A DNA stretch of 64,000 nucleotides from JBAIYU01 sp036763085 (GTDB lineage Bacteria > Bacillota > Negativicutes > DSM-1736 > Dendrosporobacteraceae): contig NZ_JBAIYU010000010.1 of assembly GCF_036763085.1 (NCBI RefSeq), positions 1 to 64,000 of the forward strand, in the 5' to 3' direction. The notes beneath the pieces are model-generated. The model was not told the origin of the DNA and searched no databases. It saw nothing but the letters and a program-made list of their open reading frames with translations. The translations under genes were made by a program, and so were the position numbers. How positions within the stretch are numbered: position 1 is the stretch's first letter; each line of letters starts with the position of its first letter. Below, piece after piece: positions 27,597-36,571 of the stretch.

Positions 27597-28280
27597 ATGA
27601 ACATCGTTAGTGATAAAATCATCCAACGTGCAAAAGAATTAGGAGCAGATTTATGTGGGATTGCATCAATAGAACGTTTTACTGATGCTCCCTTGGGATT
27701 TCACCCTACTGATGTCCTCAAAGACTGTAAAAGCGTGATCGTACTGGCGGCACGATTTCCACTTAGCACCCTTTCAACTCCTTCGCCAGCTGCCTATACT
27801 TTTGTAAGGCACAGGCTGGTAGATAAAATTGATACAATTACATTTCAATTGTCTTCTGAACTGGAAAACATAGGAGCTTGCGCTGTACCTATTCCATCTT
27901 CCGATCCTTATGATTATTGGGATGAAACTAGAAAACACGGACAAGGCATACTTTCCTTAAAACATGCAGCAGTAAGAGCAGGTTTAGGGAAACTAGGCAA
28001 AAATACGCTGCTTATTAATGATAAATACGGAAATATGATTTGGCTGGGTGGAATCGTTATAGATATAGAGCTTGCCCCTAGTTCTTTCGCTGATTACCAA
28101 GCCTGTATTCAAGATTGCCATATATGCCTGGATGCTTGTCCTAGTAAGGCCCTGGACGGTATCACAATAATCCAGAGTAAGTGCCGCAGCATCTCAGGTA
28201 AATGTACCGATGGCGGGGGCTTTGTCTATGCCTGTAATCTGTGCCGAAAACTTTGCCCGAATCATAAGGGCATCCTATAG
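27597..28280 (+). CDS. 4Fe-4S protein related to epoxyqueuosine reductase
   Basis: About 227 aa, shorter than true QueG. It shares the N-terminal QueG-like fold (AKELGADLCGIASIERF) and segment AAVRAGLGKLGKNTLL near residue 130. The C-terminal ferredoxin has CIQDCHICLDACPSKAL near 175 and a second group CNLCRKLCPNHKG at the end. HEAT repeats of QueG are missing, so this is likely one of the QueG-like iron-sulfur proteins of unknown substrate. ATG 27597 has GGGAGG eight nt ahead. It stands alone between two terminators. Confidence 0.8.
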   Translation: MNIVSDKIIQRAKELGADLCGIASIERFTDAPLGFHPTDVLKDCKSVIVLAARFPLSTLSTPSPAAYTFVRHRLVDKIDTITFQLSSELENIGACAVPIPSSDPYDYWDETRKHGQGILSLKHAAVRAGLGKLGKNTLLINDKYGNMIWLGGIVIDIELAPSSFADYQACIQDCHICLDACPSKALDGITIIQSKCRSISGKCTDGGGFVYACNLCRKLCPNHKGIL

Positions 28281-28323
28281 AAACAAGCCTGCAAATCAAT
28301 CGATCTGCAGGCTTGTTTCTATA
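28276..28323 (+). terminator. terminator of the QueG-like gene
   Basis: An 18-bp perfect stem (TATAGAAACAAGCCTGCA and its complement) starts within the last codons of the gene. Its GCCTGCA...TGCAGGC core resembles the terminators at 27496 and 29161. Confidence 0.85.
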
Positions 28324-28380
28324 ATAAATGAGTTATAATAACTGATACCTTTTTCTTAAAAACTGCAAAATTGGCTCCAC

Positions 28381-29067
28381 TTAAAGATTTTTATTCCCGC
28401 TCATTATTAGAATTATCAAAGCCACAATTAGAGTAATAGATAGATCTCGTCTATTCTGTAATTGTAGATTGTTTAAGCTCGGGAAGAATTTGCCAACCAC
28501 CTCGTTATCTTTATTTCGGATTATAAAATGGGTTGGTCTTTCAAATCTGAAGTCGAAAACTAGTAATTTATATAGATTTGAAAACAAATCACTTTCGGAA
28601 AGTTGTTTCTCTCTGGCAATTTGATACATTGTAGTACTATCTAAGTTTTTTATACTAACTAGCGAATTTATAAACTCTATGCAGCCGATATGTTCCTTGT
28701 CTTTTATTACTTTGTATGATCCATTGCCTTCAGAATAAACTTCTATAATTTTATCTTGGTAAAAAAGTCTAATATAGCTGTCTCGCCCAGAAGGTTCATG
28801 TTCTGCAATCGCAATTGTTTCTTCAACGCTATTTACTTCATATTTCATAACCGCATCAGTGCATTCTAATCTTTTAATATCGATTTCAAAAGTATCGTTT
28901 ACTAATTTTTGGGTCGGTTTATTTGCCGTATTAAATATTTTATAGATTATAAAAGTTATACCCACTATTATTAGAACAGCAATATCTGTGCTATACCAGA
29001 TAACATCGACAAGTCTCGGTGTATATTTGTAGCCCAAATATATTACTCCCATAATACTAGTTAGCAA
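28381..29067 (-). CDS. hypothetical membrane protein
   Basis: I do not recognise this 228-aa protein. A hydrophobic segment lies near residues 25-43, a C-terminal one near 208-222, and a mostly beta-like polar domain between them, containing FERPTHFIIRNKDNEVVGKFFP. The annotated TTG start at 29067 has no RBS. The only good RBS, GGGGGTG at 29099-29093, points to an ATT codon at 29082 in frame, so the true start may be non-canonical (see findings). Confidence 0.65.
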   Translation of the reverse strand: MLTSIMGVIYLGYKYTPRLVDVIWYSTDIAVLIIVGITFIIYKIFNTANKPTQKLVNDTFEIDIKRLECTDAVMKYEVNSVEETIAIAEHEPSGRDSYIRLFYQDKIIEVYSEGNGSYKVIKDKEHIGCIEFINSLVSIKNLDSTTMYQIAREKQLSESDLFSNLYKLLVFDFRFERPTHFIIRNKDNEVVGKFFPSLNNLQLQNRRDLSITLIVALIILIMSGNKNL

Positions 29068-29160
29068 AATAATGTATTTAATAACTTTAAGTCACCCCCA
29101 ATTATTTCTTTTTTACCATTATTAACCTTATTTTACAACAATTTATTATTTAGATAAAAA

Positions 29161-29188
29161 CGCCTGCAAATCAACCGATTTGCAGGCA
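29161..29188 (-). terminator. terminator of the adenine deaminase operon
   Basis: On the minus strand GCCTGCAAATC pairs with GATTTGCAGGC and is followed by GTTTTTATC, a typical intrinsic terminator, 6 nt past the stop of the deaminase gene. Confidence 0.85.
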
Positions 29189-29193
29189 TTTCT

Positions 29194-30906
29194 TTATACC
29201 GAAACTGAAACAATTTTAGATTTATTAACATCGACCAGCCCTAAATCTGTCAGCTTTAACGCCGGTATTACCGGCAGGCTTAAGAAGGCTAACGTCATAA
29301 CGGGATCATATTCTTCCTTCACACCCAGCGATCTTGCAATACTTTTTATAGTAGCTAATTCGGCTTCGACATCGTGAACTTCTTGGTCAGACATTAGTCC
29401 AGCTATGGGGAGAGGTAATGATTTAAGGACCTCACCATTATTTACAATGGCTACACCGCCTTGAATTCTATTAACCTCCTTAATTGCCAGCATAATGTCC
29501 TCGTCACTAGCACCAACAACGATAAGGTTATGCGAATCATGAGCTATTGTTGTTGCAATTGCTCCGCTTTTTAGCCCAAAGCCATGTACTAAACCTACTC
29601 CAACATTACCTGTATAATTATGTCTTTCTATAATGGCAATTTTTAAAATATCGTCGCGAAAGTCTGGTCTAAATTCATTGTCAATAATTCTAACAGGCAA
29701 ACTTAACTCTTTAGTAATAATTTGATTTGGTATTAAACCTATGACCCTAGCATTATTAGATACTGCTGGAATTTTTAACTGATCTATGGACACCTGACCT
29801 AAGCGCATTGTATTACGCACGACCTTATCTGATGAGCTAGTTGGCGAAAATAGTGCTTTGTTATGCTCAGCAACTAGCTTACCGTCCTTAAACACAATAC
29901 TTGGAGCCCAATTAACAAGGTCATCGAAGACTAAAAGATCAGCTTTATAACCAGGTGCGATTGCCCCTATATCACGCAATCCGAAATATTGAGCTGCGTT
30001 TACAGTTGCTAGCTGCAAGACTGTAGCTAGATCATAACCGGCATCAACCGCAATTTTAACCATGCTGTTAATGTGCCCTTTAGATATAAGATCTCCTGGG
30101 TGACGGTCATCGGTAACAAATAAACAGCGGCGAGCTGTATACTGATTAACTACTGGCATCAAGTCTAAAAGGTTCTTAACGGCAGAGCCTTCTCTAATCA
30201 TAATGTGCATTCCAGCAGTCAGGCGATCCATCGCTTCTTGTGCAGTAACGCATTCGTGATCAGATTTTATGCCAGCTGCAGCATAGGCCATTAAATCTTC
30301 TCCAAAAATCCCAGGTGCATGACCATCAATTATTTTATTACTCGCCAGCCTAATTTTTGCTAGGATAGATTCTTCGCCTTCTAACACGCTCGGAAAGCTC
30401 ATCACCTCCCCAAGTCCAAGAACTCGCGGATGATTGATAAATTCAGCCAGTTTGGCAGCATCTAGGCTGGCTCCAGAACTCTCCAAATAACTAGCCGGCA
30501 CACATGATGGCAGCATAATATAAACATTCAGCGGTAAAGTTTCCGTCGATTCTAAGATGTATTTTATCCCTTCGACACCAGCAACATTGGCAATTTCATG
30601 AGGATCGGCAATAACTGTGGTAGTTCCACACGGAACTATCGCTTTAGCAAAATTCAGCGGACTTACCATTGAGCTTTCAATATGAACATGCCCGTCAATA
30701 AACCCAGGTGTGACGTACTTACCCGTTAAATCAATTTCTAGGTGGCCACGATAACTGCCGACCCCTGCAATATATCCGTCTATAACAGCAATATCGCCAC
30801 AGATAAACCTTCCTGTAAATACATCAAAAACCGTTGCATTCTTTAATACTAAATCAGCTTTAAGTTTGCCTTTGGCTGCTTCAATTAAATTTTTAACAGG
30901 CTTCAT
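29194..30906 (-). CDS. ade: adenine deaminase
   Basis: Deaminates adenine to hypoxanthine. About 570 aa, the standard length for Ade/AdeC. Amidohydrolase motifs: PGFIDGHVHIESSM near residue 70, and DPHEIANVAG near 105. DDRHPGDL near 260 carries the catalytic-site Asp/Asp/Arg/His group typical of Ade. The C-terminal domain has IAHDSHNLIVVGAS. It follows the purine permease gene by 27 nt and shares its sigma-54 promoter. ATG 30906 has AAGGTG eight nt ahead, better than the upstream GTG/ATG at 30915/30912. Confidence 0.95.
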   Translation of the reverse strand: MKPVKNLIEAAKGKLKADLVLKNATVFDVFTGRFICGDIAVIDGYIAGVGSYRGHLEIDLTGKYVTPGFIDGHVHIESSMVSPLNFAKAIVPCGTTTVIADPHEIANVAGVEGIKYILESTETLPLNVYIMLPSCVPASYLESSGASLDAAKLAEFINHPRVLGLGEVMSFPSVLEGEESILAKIRLASNKIIDGHAPGIFGEDLMAYAAAGIKSDHECVTAQEAMDRLTAGMHIMIREGSAVKNLLDLMPVVNQYTARRCLFVTDDRHPGDLISKGHINSMVKIAVDAGYDLATVLQLATVNAAQYFGLRDIGAIAPGYKADLLVFDDLVNWAPSIVFKDGKLVAEHNKALFSPTSSSDKVVRNTMRLGQVSIDQLKIPAVSNNARVIGLIPNQIITKELSLPVRIIDNEFRPDFRDDILKIAIIERHNYTGNVGVGLVHGFGLKSGAIATTIAHDSHNLIVVGASDEDIMLAIKEVNRIQGGVAIVNNGEVLKSLPLPIAGLMSDQEVHDVEAELATIKSIARSLGVKEEYDPVMTLAFLSLPVIPALKLTDLGLVDVNKSKIVSVSV

Positions 30907-30933
30907 CTTCATCACACCTTATCAGCGTTCTAA

Positions 30934-32262
30934 TCAATGAAGCCGCATATAAAAGTTTGCTAAAAAAGCAAGTGAAACCAGCCACATAATTAAGCTTACA
31001 TCTTTAGCACGACCAGCAATAGTCTTTATAAAGGTGTAACTGATAAAACCAAAAGCAAAGCCGTTAGCAATACTAAAGGTTAAAGGCATCATTATAATTG
31101 TCAGGAAAGCAGGTATCCCTTCTGTGAAATCAGAAAAGCTCACATGGGCTATTTCTGCCATCATCAAAGCACCAACTAGGATAAGTGCTGGCGCTGTAGC
31201 AAAGCCAGGAACAATTCCAACTAAAGGCGCAAAAACTAGTGAGATCAAAAATAGTGCTGCTACGGTCAAAGAAGTCAGCCCTGTCTTTCCTCCTTCGGCA
31301 ATCCCAGCAGCGCTTTCAATATATGAAGTAACGGTCGATGTACCAAATCCAGCGCTAATTACAGTGCCAACGGCGTCGGTTGTAAGAGCTTTATCTAGAT
31401 TTTGTATTTCACCTTTATCATCCATAAGCTTAGCTTTACGAGTCAGACCAATTAAGGTTCCCATATTGTCAAATAGTTCAACAATGGTAAAGGTAAAGAT
31501 TATCGAGAATATACCATACTCCCAAGCACCCCTTACGTCAAGCTGCATAAAAGTTGGGCTGACATCAGGCAGTTTAAAGCTCATTATATCCCCAATACCT
31601 TTTGGCACGGGAACAACACCAAAAAGCATGCCTAAAATCGTTGTTACCAGAATACCTATTAGAATAGAACCTTTTACACTACGAGCCATTAGCGCCGCCG
31701 TAATGATTAAGCCAATAAAGGCAAGCAGCGGTTCAGGAGCTGTCAGATTACCCACACTCACAAAGGTGGCCTTGTTAGCGACAATAATACCAGAGTTTTT
31801 CAAGCCGATAAAGGCGATAAATAAGCCAATACCGACACCAATAGCACATTTGAGATTCATAGGTACGGCTTTAATAATTGCTTGCCGTATGCCGCCAAAG
31901 GTCAATATTAGAAATAGTATCCCCGAAAGAAATACAGCGCCAAGTGCAACCTGCCAAGAAAGGTGAAGAGCACCCACTACATAGTAAGCAAAAAAGGCAT
32001 TAAGTCCCATTCCCGGTGCTACAGCAATAGGGAAGTTTGCCCATAAAGCCATTAATGCTGTAGCTACAGCTGTTGCATAAATAGTTGATGCTATCGCCGC
32101 TTCTTTAGGTATGCCAGCATCCGCTAAAATGTTGGGGTTAACAAAAATTATATAGGCTAGAGCAACAAACGTTGTAAGCCCAGCCAATAACTCAGTTTTT
32201 ACGGTTGTTCCTTTTTCTGTTAGCTTAAATATTCTTTCCAGCGTATCTTGCTTAGCAGCCAT
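30934..32262 (-). CDS. AzgA-type purine permease (adenine/guanine/hypoxanthine)
   Basis: A 442-aa multi-pass transporter of the NCS2/AzgA group (PbuG-like). It begins LERIFKLTEKGTTVKTELLAGLTTFVALAY and has VAPGMGLNAFFAYYV near residue 81, both hallmarks of the family. It imports purine bases by proton symport and here feeds the adenine deaminase encoded next. RBS GAGGAGG precedes the ATG. A near-consensus sigma-54 promoter lies about 200 bp upstream. Confidence 0.94.
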   Translation of the reverse strand: MAAKQDTLERIFKLTEKGTTVKTELLAGLTTFVALAYIIFVNPNILADAGIPKEAAIASTIYATAVATALMALWANFPIAVAPGMGLNAFFAYYVVGALHLSWQVALGAVFLSGILFLILTFGGIRQAIIKAVPMNLKCAIGVGIGLFIAFIGLKNSGIIVANKATFVSVGNLTAPEPLLAFIGLIITAALMARSVKGSILIGILVTTILGMLFGVVPVPKGIGDIMSFKLPDVSPTFMQLDVRGAWEYGIFSIIFTFTIVELFDNMGTLIGLTRKAKLMDDKGEIQNLDKALTTDAVGTVISAGFGTSTVTSYIESAAGIAEGGKTGLTSLTVAALFLISLVFAPLVGIVPGFATAPALILVGALMMAEIAHVSFSDFTEGIPAFLTIIMMPLTFSIANGFAFGFISYTFIKTIAGRAKDVSLIMWLVSLAFLANFYMRLH

Positions 32263-32460
32263 TTCCTATCCCTCCTCAATTAAGTGGATCTCAGTGAGTC
32301 GACCGATTATAGTGTACATGCGTAATTCAACTCCCCCTTCCACAAAAATTAATCTGGAATAAAGATAGAACCTAACCATTTACCTGTTTTTCTATGAATA
32401 TACTACCGTAAAGCACTAATTAGACCCGATTACTCAAACGCCGCTCCTATAATTAATGTT

Positions 32461-32476
32461 TGCAAATAACGTGCCA
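32461..32476 (-). promoter_or_regulatory. sigma-54 promoter of the purine permease-ade operon
   Basis: The minus strand reads TGGCACGTTATTTGCA, almost the ideal sigma-54 sequence (TGGCACG-N4-TTGCA) with the required 10-nt GG-GC spacing. It faces the permease gene. Confidence 0.88.
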
Positions 32477-32526
32477 TGTTTTTTTGCTTTATTCATAAGA
32501 CTTAGCCCGCTGTTATTCTTAAGCAA

Positions 32527-32539
32527 TCTCATTTTGATA
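32527..32539. promoter_or_regulatory. candidate activator site TCTCATTTTGATA
   Basis: Imperfect inverted repeat about 50 bp upstream of the minus-strand sigma-54 promoter. It resembles the sites at 32679 and 17260. Confidence 0.4.
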
Positions 32540-32678
32540 CGGCTGACAGAAAGGAATAACGAAATCATTTAAACCCCAAACCTTAAATCTCATTAATCTA
32601 GGGCACGAAAAGCCTAAAACATAGAAAGCCTTGTTAAAAGTTTATATAATTAAAATATATCTAAGAAATAAACTATAA

Positions 32679-32691
32679 TCTCATATTGAGA
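32679..32691. promoter_or_regulatory. candidate activator site TCTCATATTGAGA
   Basis: A perfect inverted repeat (TCTCA-TAT-TGAGA) about 95 bp upstream of the plus-strand sigma-54 promoter, a usual distance for an enhancer-binding protein site. Confidence 0.45.
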
Positions 32692-32782
32692 ATTTCATCA
32701 AGGATTTCTCAATTGCCCTGCTTATTAATTTAGTCTATTTTGTTCTTTATTCTTTAGATATTAAAACATTTACAGGATAGAC

Positions 32783-32798
32783 TGGCATGATTTTTGCA
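32783..32798 (+). promoter_or_regulatory. sigma-54 promoter of the 8-oxoguanine deaminase-xdh operon
   Basis: TGGCATGATTTTTGCA matches the -24/-12 consensus with GG and GC 10 nt apart. The predicted start near 32810 leaves about 30 nt before the first gene. Confidence 0.82.
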
Positions 32799-32840
32799 GT
32801 CAAGTATATTAATGAATAACAACTAATCAGGAGGCCTTCT

Positions 32841-34199
32841 GTGAAAACTTTACTAATTAAAAACGCTCAAGCCATTGTTACTATGGACGATTTCAACACA
32901 GTACTCGAAAACACAAATATATTTATTGAAAACAATGTTATTACCTATATAGGAGAAAAAGAATTTGCGGCTGACGAAATAATTGACGCCTCTCACCATT
33001 ACGTTTATCCAGGGCTTGTTAATACACATCACCATCTTTACCAGACCTTCACCCGCAATTTACCGCAAGTGCAAAAACTAGAGCTCTTTGATTGGCTTAC
33101 AACTTTATATGAGATATGGCGTGGCATAACACCCGAAGTTGTCTATTATAGTTCGCTGACAGGAATGGGTGAACTCCTCAAATATGGCTGTACTACTTGC
33201 TTTGACCACCATTACGTTTTTCCGAGCAGTTTTGCTGGTGAATTAATCGATAGGCAGTTTGCCGCTGCAGCTGAGCTAGGCATTCGCTTTCATGCTTCAC
33301 GAGGTAGTATGTCTAGAGGAAAAAACGACGGCGGACTCCCTCCCAATGATTTAGTACAGTCAGTTGACCAGATTCTAGATGACAGTCTGCGGTTAGTCGA
33401 GAAATATCATAATCCTGATAGCTTCTCAATGCAGCAAGTAGTTTTAGCACCTTGTTCCCCCTTCAGCGTTACCAGTGATTTAATGGTTAAAACCGCCGAA
33501 TTGGCCAGACAAAAAAACGTCCGATTACACACCCACCTGGCGGAAACTAAAGATGAAGAAGACTATTGTATTGAAAAGTTTGGCATGAGACCGCTTGCGT
33601 ATATGGAGAGCTTAGGCTGGATAGGCCCAGATGTCTGGTATGCTCATGGTATCCATTTTACCGATGACGAACTGAAAAAGCTGGCAGAAACACAGACTGG
33701 TGTTGCTCATTGCCCAGTCTCAAATCAAAAGCTCTCCTCTGGTATAGCCCAGATTCCGCGCATGCTGGAATTAGGTGTTCCTGTTGGCTTAGCAGTTGAC
33801 GGCAGTGCAAGCAACGACTGCTCAAATCTCCTGGCAGAACTGCGTGTAGCTTATTTGCTGCATAGACTTAACTCGAGCGAAAGTTCACCTGAAGGCAATG
33901 CGATACTGCGATTAGCCACAAGAGGCGGAGCTAAGTTGCTGGGGCGTGACGATATCGGCAGCATTGAATTAGGAAAAGCCGCTGATTTATTTCTAATCGA
34001 TATTAATCGTGTCGAGTATGTAGGTACCCAGTTTGATCCTCAATCATTACTGGCAACAGTCGGGGTGAACCGTCCTACAGCTTATACAATTGTAAACGGA
34101 AGAGTTGTGTCAAAAGCCGGAGAGCTTTGTTTGGTTGACGAACACGCCGTTGTCCAGGAGGCTAATAGGCAGGTAACTCATTTACTTAAAAGACTTTAG
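32841..34199 (+). CDS. 8-oxoguanine deaminase-like amidohydrolase
   Basis: A 452-aa amidohydrolase of the COG0402 type. VNTHHHLYQTFTRNLP near residue 60 carries the metal HxH and the Gln typical of 8-oxoguanine deaminases and hydroxydechloroatrazine hydrolase-like enzymes. Further ligands: LHTHLAETKDE near 232, WYAHGIHF near 268, GLAVDGSASND near 318. 8-Oxoguanine deaminase yields urate, which would feed straight into the island; guanine or another aminopurine is an alternative substrate. GTG start with AGGAGG six nt ahead. Confidence 0.85.
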   Translation: MKTLLIKNAQAIVTMDDFNTVLENTNIFIENNVITYIGEKEFAADEIIDASHHYVYPGLVNTHHHLYQTFTRNLPQVQKLELFDWLTTLYEIWRGITPEVVYYSSLTGMGELLKYGCTTCFDHHYVFPSSFAGELIDRQFAAAAELGIRFHASRGSMSRGKNDGGLPPNDLVQSVDQILDDSLRLVEKYHNPDSFSMQQVVLAPCSPFSVTSDLMVKTAELARQKNVRLHTHLAETKDEEDYCIEKFGMRPLAYMESLGWIGPDVWYAHGIHFTDDELKKLAETQTGVAHCPVSNQKLSSGIAQIPRMLELGVPVGLAVDGSASNDCSNLLAELRVAYLLHRLNSSESSPEGNAILRLATRGGAKLLGRDDIGSIELGKAADLFLIDINRVEYVGTQFDPQSLLATVGVNRPTAYTIVNGRVVSKAGELCLVDEHAVVQEANRQVTHLLKRL

Positions 34200-34264
34200 T
34201 TTTTTGAAGGCAACCTGGTTATAGGTTTTTAACATAAACTGCTCTAACAAGGCGGGGTGAAAAC

Positions 34265-36571
34265 ATGTCCAAAATCGGGACCAATTCTTTGAGAGTGGAT
34301 GCTAATAGTAAAGTTCGCGGTAAAACCCAGTATGTAGATGATATCTTTATTAGAAATATGCTGCACGCTAAAATTTTACGAAGCTCCATTGCTCACGGCC
34401 GAGTAAAGCATATTGATACCTCAAAAGCCCTTAAACTTCCAGGAGTAGAATTAATACTAACATATGAAGATGTTCCTAAGCACACTTTTCCGACAGCTGG
34501 TCATCCCTACGCGCTTGACGCTAGCCACCGCGATGTCTCCGACCGTAATATTCTAACAGGACATATTCGTTATTGGGGTGACGAAATTGCCGCAGTTGCC
34601 GCAGTTGACGAGCATACAGCTGAAAAAGCACTCGCACTTATTGAGGTTGAGTACGAAGAGTATATTCCTATTCTTCAAGCTGAAGCGGCGCTGCAGAAAG
34701 ATGCAGTTGAAATTCATGAGGGTACTGGTAATATAATTGGCTGCCACGAATATAACTCTGGCGAAATGGAGCAAGCTCTTGCCTCAGCCGATTTTATTTT
34801 TGAGCAAGAATATAACACAAGTATTGTTCAGCATTGTGCTATGGAAAACCACAGCGCCTTTGCTTATATAGTTTCCAACGATAGAATTATTATCTATTCT
34901 TCTACCCAGATTCCTCATATTTGCAGGCGGATAGTCGGTCAAGCATTGGGACTGCCGTGGGGGCGGATACGGGTGGTTAAACCTTATATCGGTGGTGGTT
35001 TTGGCAGTAAACAGGATGTAGTTGTTGAACCGCTGGCTGCGATCTTAAGCTTAAAGCTGCAAGGTCGCCCTGTTAAGGTTGAACTTTCCCGCGAAGAAAC
35101 TTTTATTGCTACGAGAACAAGACATGCCATAAAATCACTCCTTAAGTCTGGAGTGACTAGCGAAGGACTCTTTACAGCCAGATCGGGCAGCATTATATCA
35201 ACCAACGGTGCCTACGCCTCTCATGGTCATTCAATTGCCGGAAAGTGCGGTGATACTTTCTGCGTGCAATATACTCAAAGAGCAATTCACTTTGATGCAG
35301 TTACCGTCTATACCAATCTCCCTACAGCTGGAGCCATGCGGGCTTATGGCGGCCCTCAAATGCTTTTTGCTATGGAATGTCATATGGATGACCTTGCAAA
35401 AAAGCTTGGGCTTGATGGTATAGAGTTCAGACTAAGAAACCTGCCTGAGCCTGGCTTTACAAATGAACTGGCAGGAATTACTGACTATAGCAATGGTCTT
35501 AGAGAATGTGCAGCAAAAGGAAAACAGTTAATTGGCTGGGATGAAAAAAAAGCCCGTTACTTCGGGCAGACAGGATCAATGCGCCGTGGTCTAGGTACAG
35601 CATTTTTCCACTATCCGGCTGGAACCTATCCTCATGGTCAGGAACTAGCATCTGCACGCATCATCGTCAACCAGGACGGTTCGGTTCAACTGCAAGTTGG
35701 CGCTACCGAAATCGGCCAAGGCAGCGATACCGTATTTGCCCAAATGGCCGCCGAAACCATAGGCATACCACTAAATAATGTACATATTATCAGCGAGCAA
35801 GACACTGATGTGACTCCGTTCGATACAGGATCTTACGCCTCACGCCAATCTTATGTATCGGGAATGGCCGTAAAAAAAGCAGCACTTGAAGTTAAAGCTA
35901 AGCTGCTCGAGCGCTGCTGTATTATGACTAATCTCCCTATTCACTCACTAGATACAGCCGATGGTTGGGTAGTATTTAAACACAATCAAGAGAAACTGCT
36001 GCCTATTGCAGATGTTGCACTAGACAGCTACTATAACCTCAAGACGGCCGCACCGATTACTGCTGATATTTCGCACAATACGCGGATTACTACCATTTCA
36101 TATGGATGTACCTTTGTAGAAGTTGAGGTAGATATCCTTACAGGCAAGGTTGCAATAATCGAACTATATAATATTCACGACTCAGGCAAAATTATAAATC
36201 ACATCCTCGCCCAAGGCCAAGTCCACGGAGGTGTCAGCATGGGATTAGGCTACGCACTGTATGAACAGCTGCTTTTTGATACTAAATCAGGTAAGCCGCT
36301 TAATAATAACCTGCTGGATTATAAACTTATGACTGCTACTGACACACCTGAGATAGAGGCGTTATTTGTTGAAACGTTCGATCCTACTGCCCCTTATGGC
36401 AACAAACCACTTGGTGAACCTCCGGCGATAGGCCCTGCTCCTGCCATTCGCAATGCAATTCTCGACGCAACAGGAGTACATATTAATGAATTACCCCTCA
36501 CCCCGCAACGTCTATTTGAAAAATTCGTACAATCAGGCTTAATTAGAATGGAGGCTCGTGAAAATGTTTGA
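34265..36571 (+). CDS. xanthine dehydrogenase, molybdenum-binding subunit
   Basis: A 768-aa Mo-hydroxylase subunit. Motifs: IGGGFGSKQDV near residue 240, AGAMRAYGGPQ near 355, and the catalytic Glu in KPLGEPPAIGPAPAIR near 718. It is followed by FAD and 2Fe-2S subunit genes, overlapping the former, so the three make a complete heterotrimeric enzyme in the order Mo-FAD-FeS, like E. coli xdhABC. Very similar along its length to the stand-alone subunit at 25213-27495, pointing to local duplication. Confidence 0.93.
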   Translation: MSKIGTNSLRVDANSKVRGKTQYVDDIFIRNMLHAKILRSSIAHGRVKHIDTSKALKLPGVELILTYEDVPKHTFPTAGHPYALDASHRDVSDRNILTGHIRYWGDEIAAVAAVDEHTAEKALALIEVEYEEYIPILQAEAALQKDAVEIHEGTGNIIGCHEYNSGEMEQALASADFIFEQEYNTSIVQHCAMENHSAFAYIVSNDRIIIYSSTQIPHICRRIVGQALGLPWGRIRVVKPYIGGGFGSKQDVVVEPLAAILSLKLQGRPVKVELSREETFIATRTRHAIKSLLKSGVTSEGLFTARSGSIISTNGAYASHGHSIAGKCGDTFCVQYTQRAIHFDAVTVYTNLPTAGAMRAYGGPQMLFAMECHMDDLAKKLGLDGIEFRLRNLPEPGFTNELAGITDYSNGLRECAAKGKQLIGWDEKKARYFGQTGSMRRGLGTAFFHYPAGTYPHGQELASARIIVNQDGSVQLQVGATEIGQGSDTVFAQMAAETIGIPLNNVHIISEQDTDVTPFDTGSYASRQSYVSGMAVKKAALEVKAKLLERCCIMTNLPIHSLDTADGWVVFKHNQEKLLPIADVALDSYYNLKTAAPITADISHNTRITTISYGCTFVEVEVDILTGKVAIIELYNIHDSGKIINHILAQGQVHGGVSMGLGYALYEQLLFDTKSGKPLNNNLLDYKLMTATDTPEIEALFVETFDPTAPYGNKPLGEPPAIGPAPAIRNAILDATGVHINELPLTPQRLFEKFVQSGLIRMEARENV

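Larger units (their letters stand above)
32477..32782. other. divergent regulatory region between two sigma-54 promoters
   Basis: This 306-bp stretch has no gene. It separates the two back-to-back sigma-54 promoters and carries two candidate activator palindromes (listed separately), plus a half-site-like TCTCATTAATC near 32590 that also occurs near 17208 in the permease upstream region. Confidence 0.6.

Noticed and set aside
31124..31966. 280-codon frame opposite the purine permease gene
   Set aside because: Antisense shadow of a GC-biased membrane protein gene; composition is unlike a protein and no RBS is present.
32263..32460. Purine riboswitch in the leader of the AzgA-type permease
   Set aside because: I looked for the conserved junction and loop sequences of the purine aptamer and found none; control appears to be through sigma-54.
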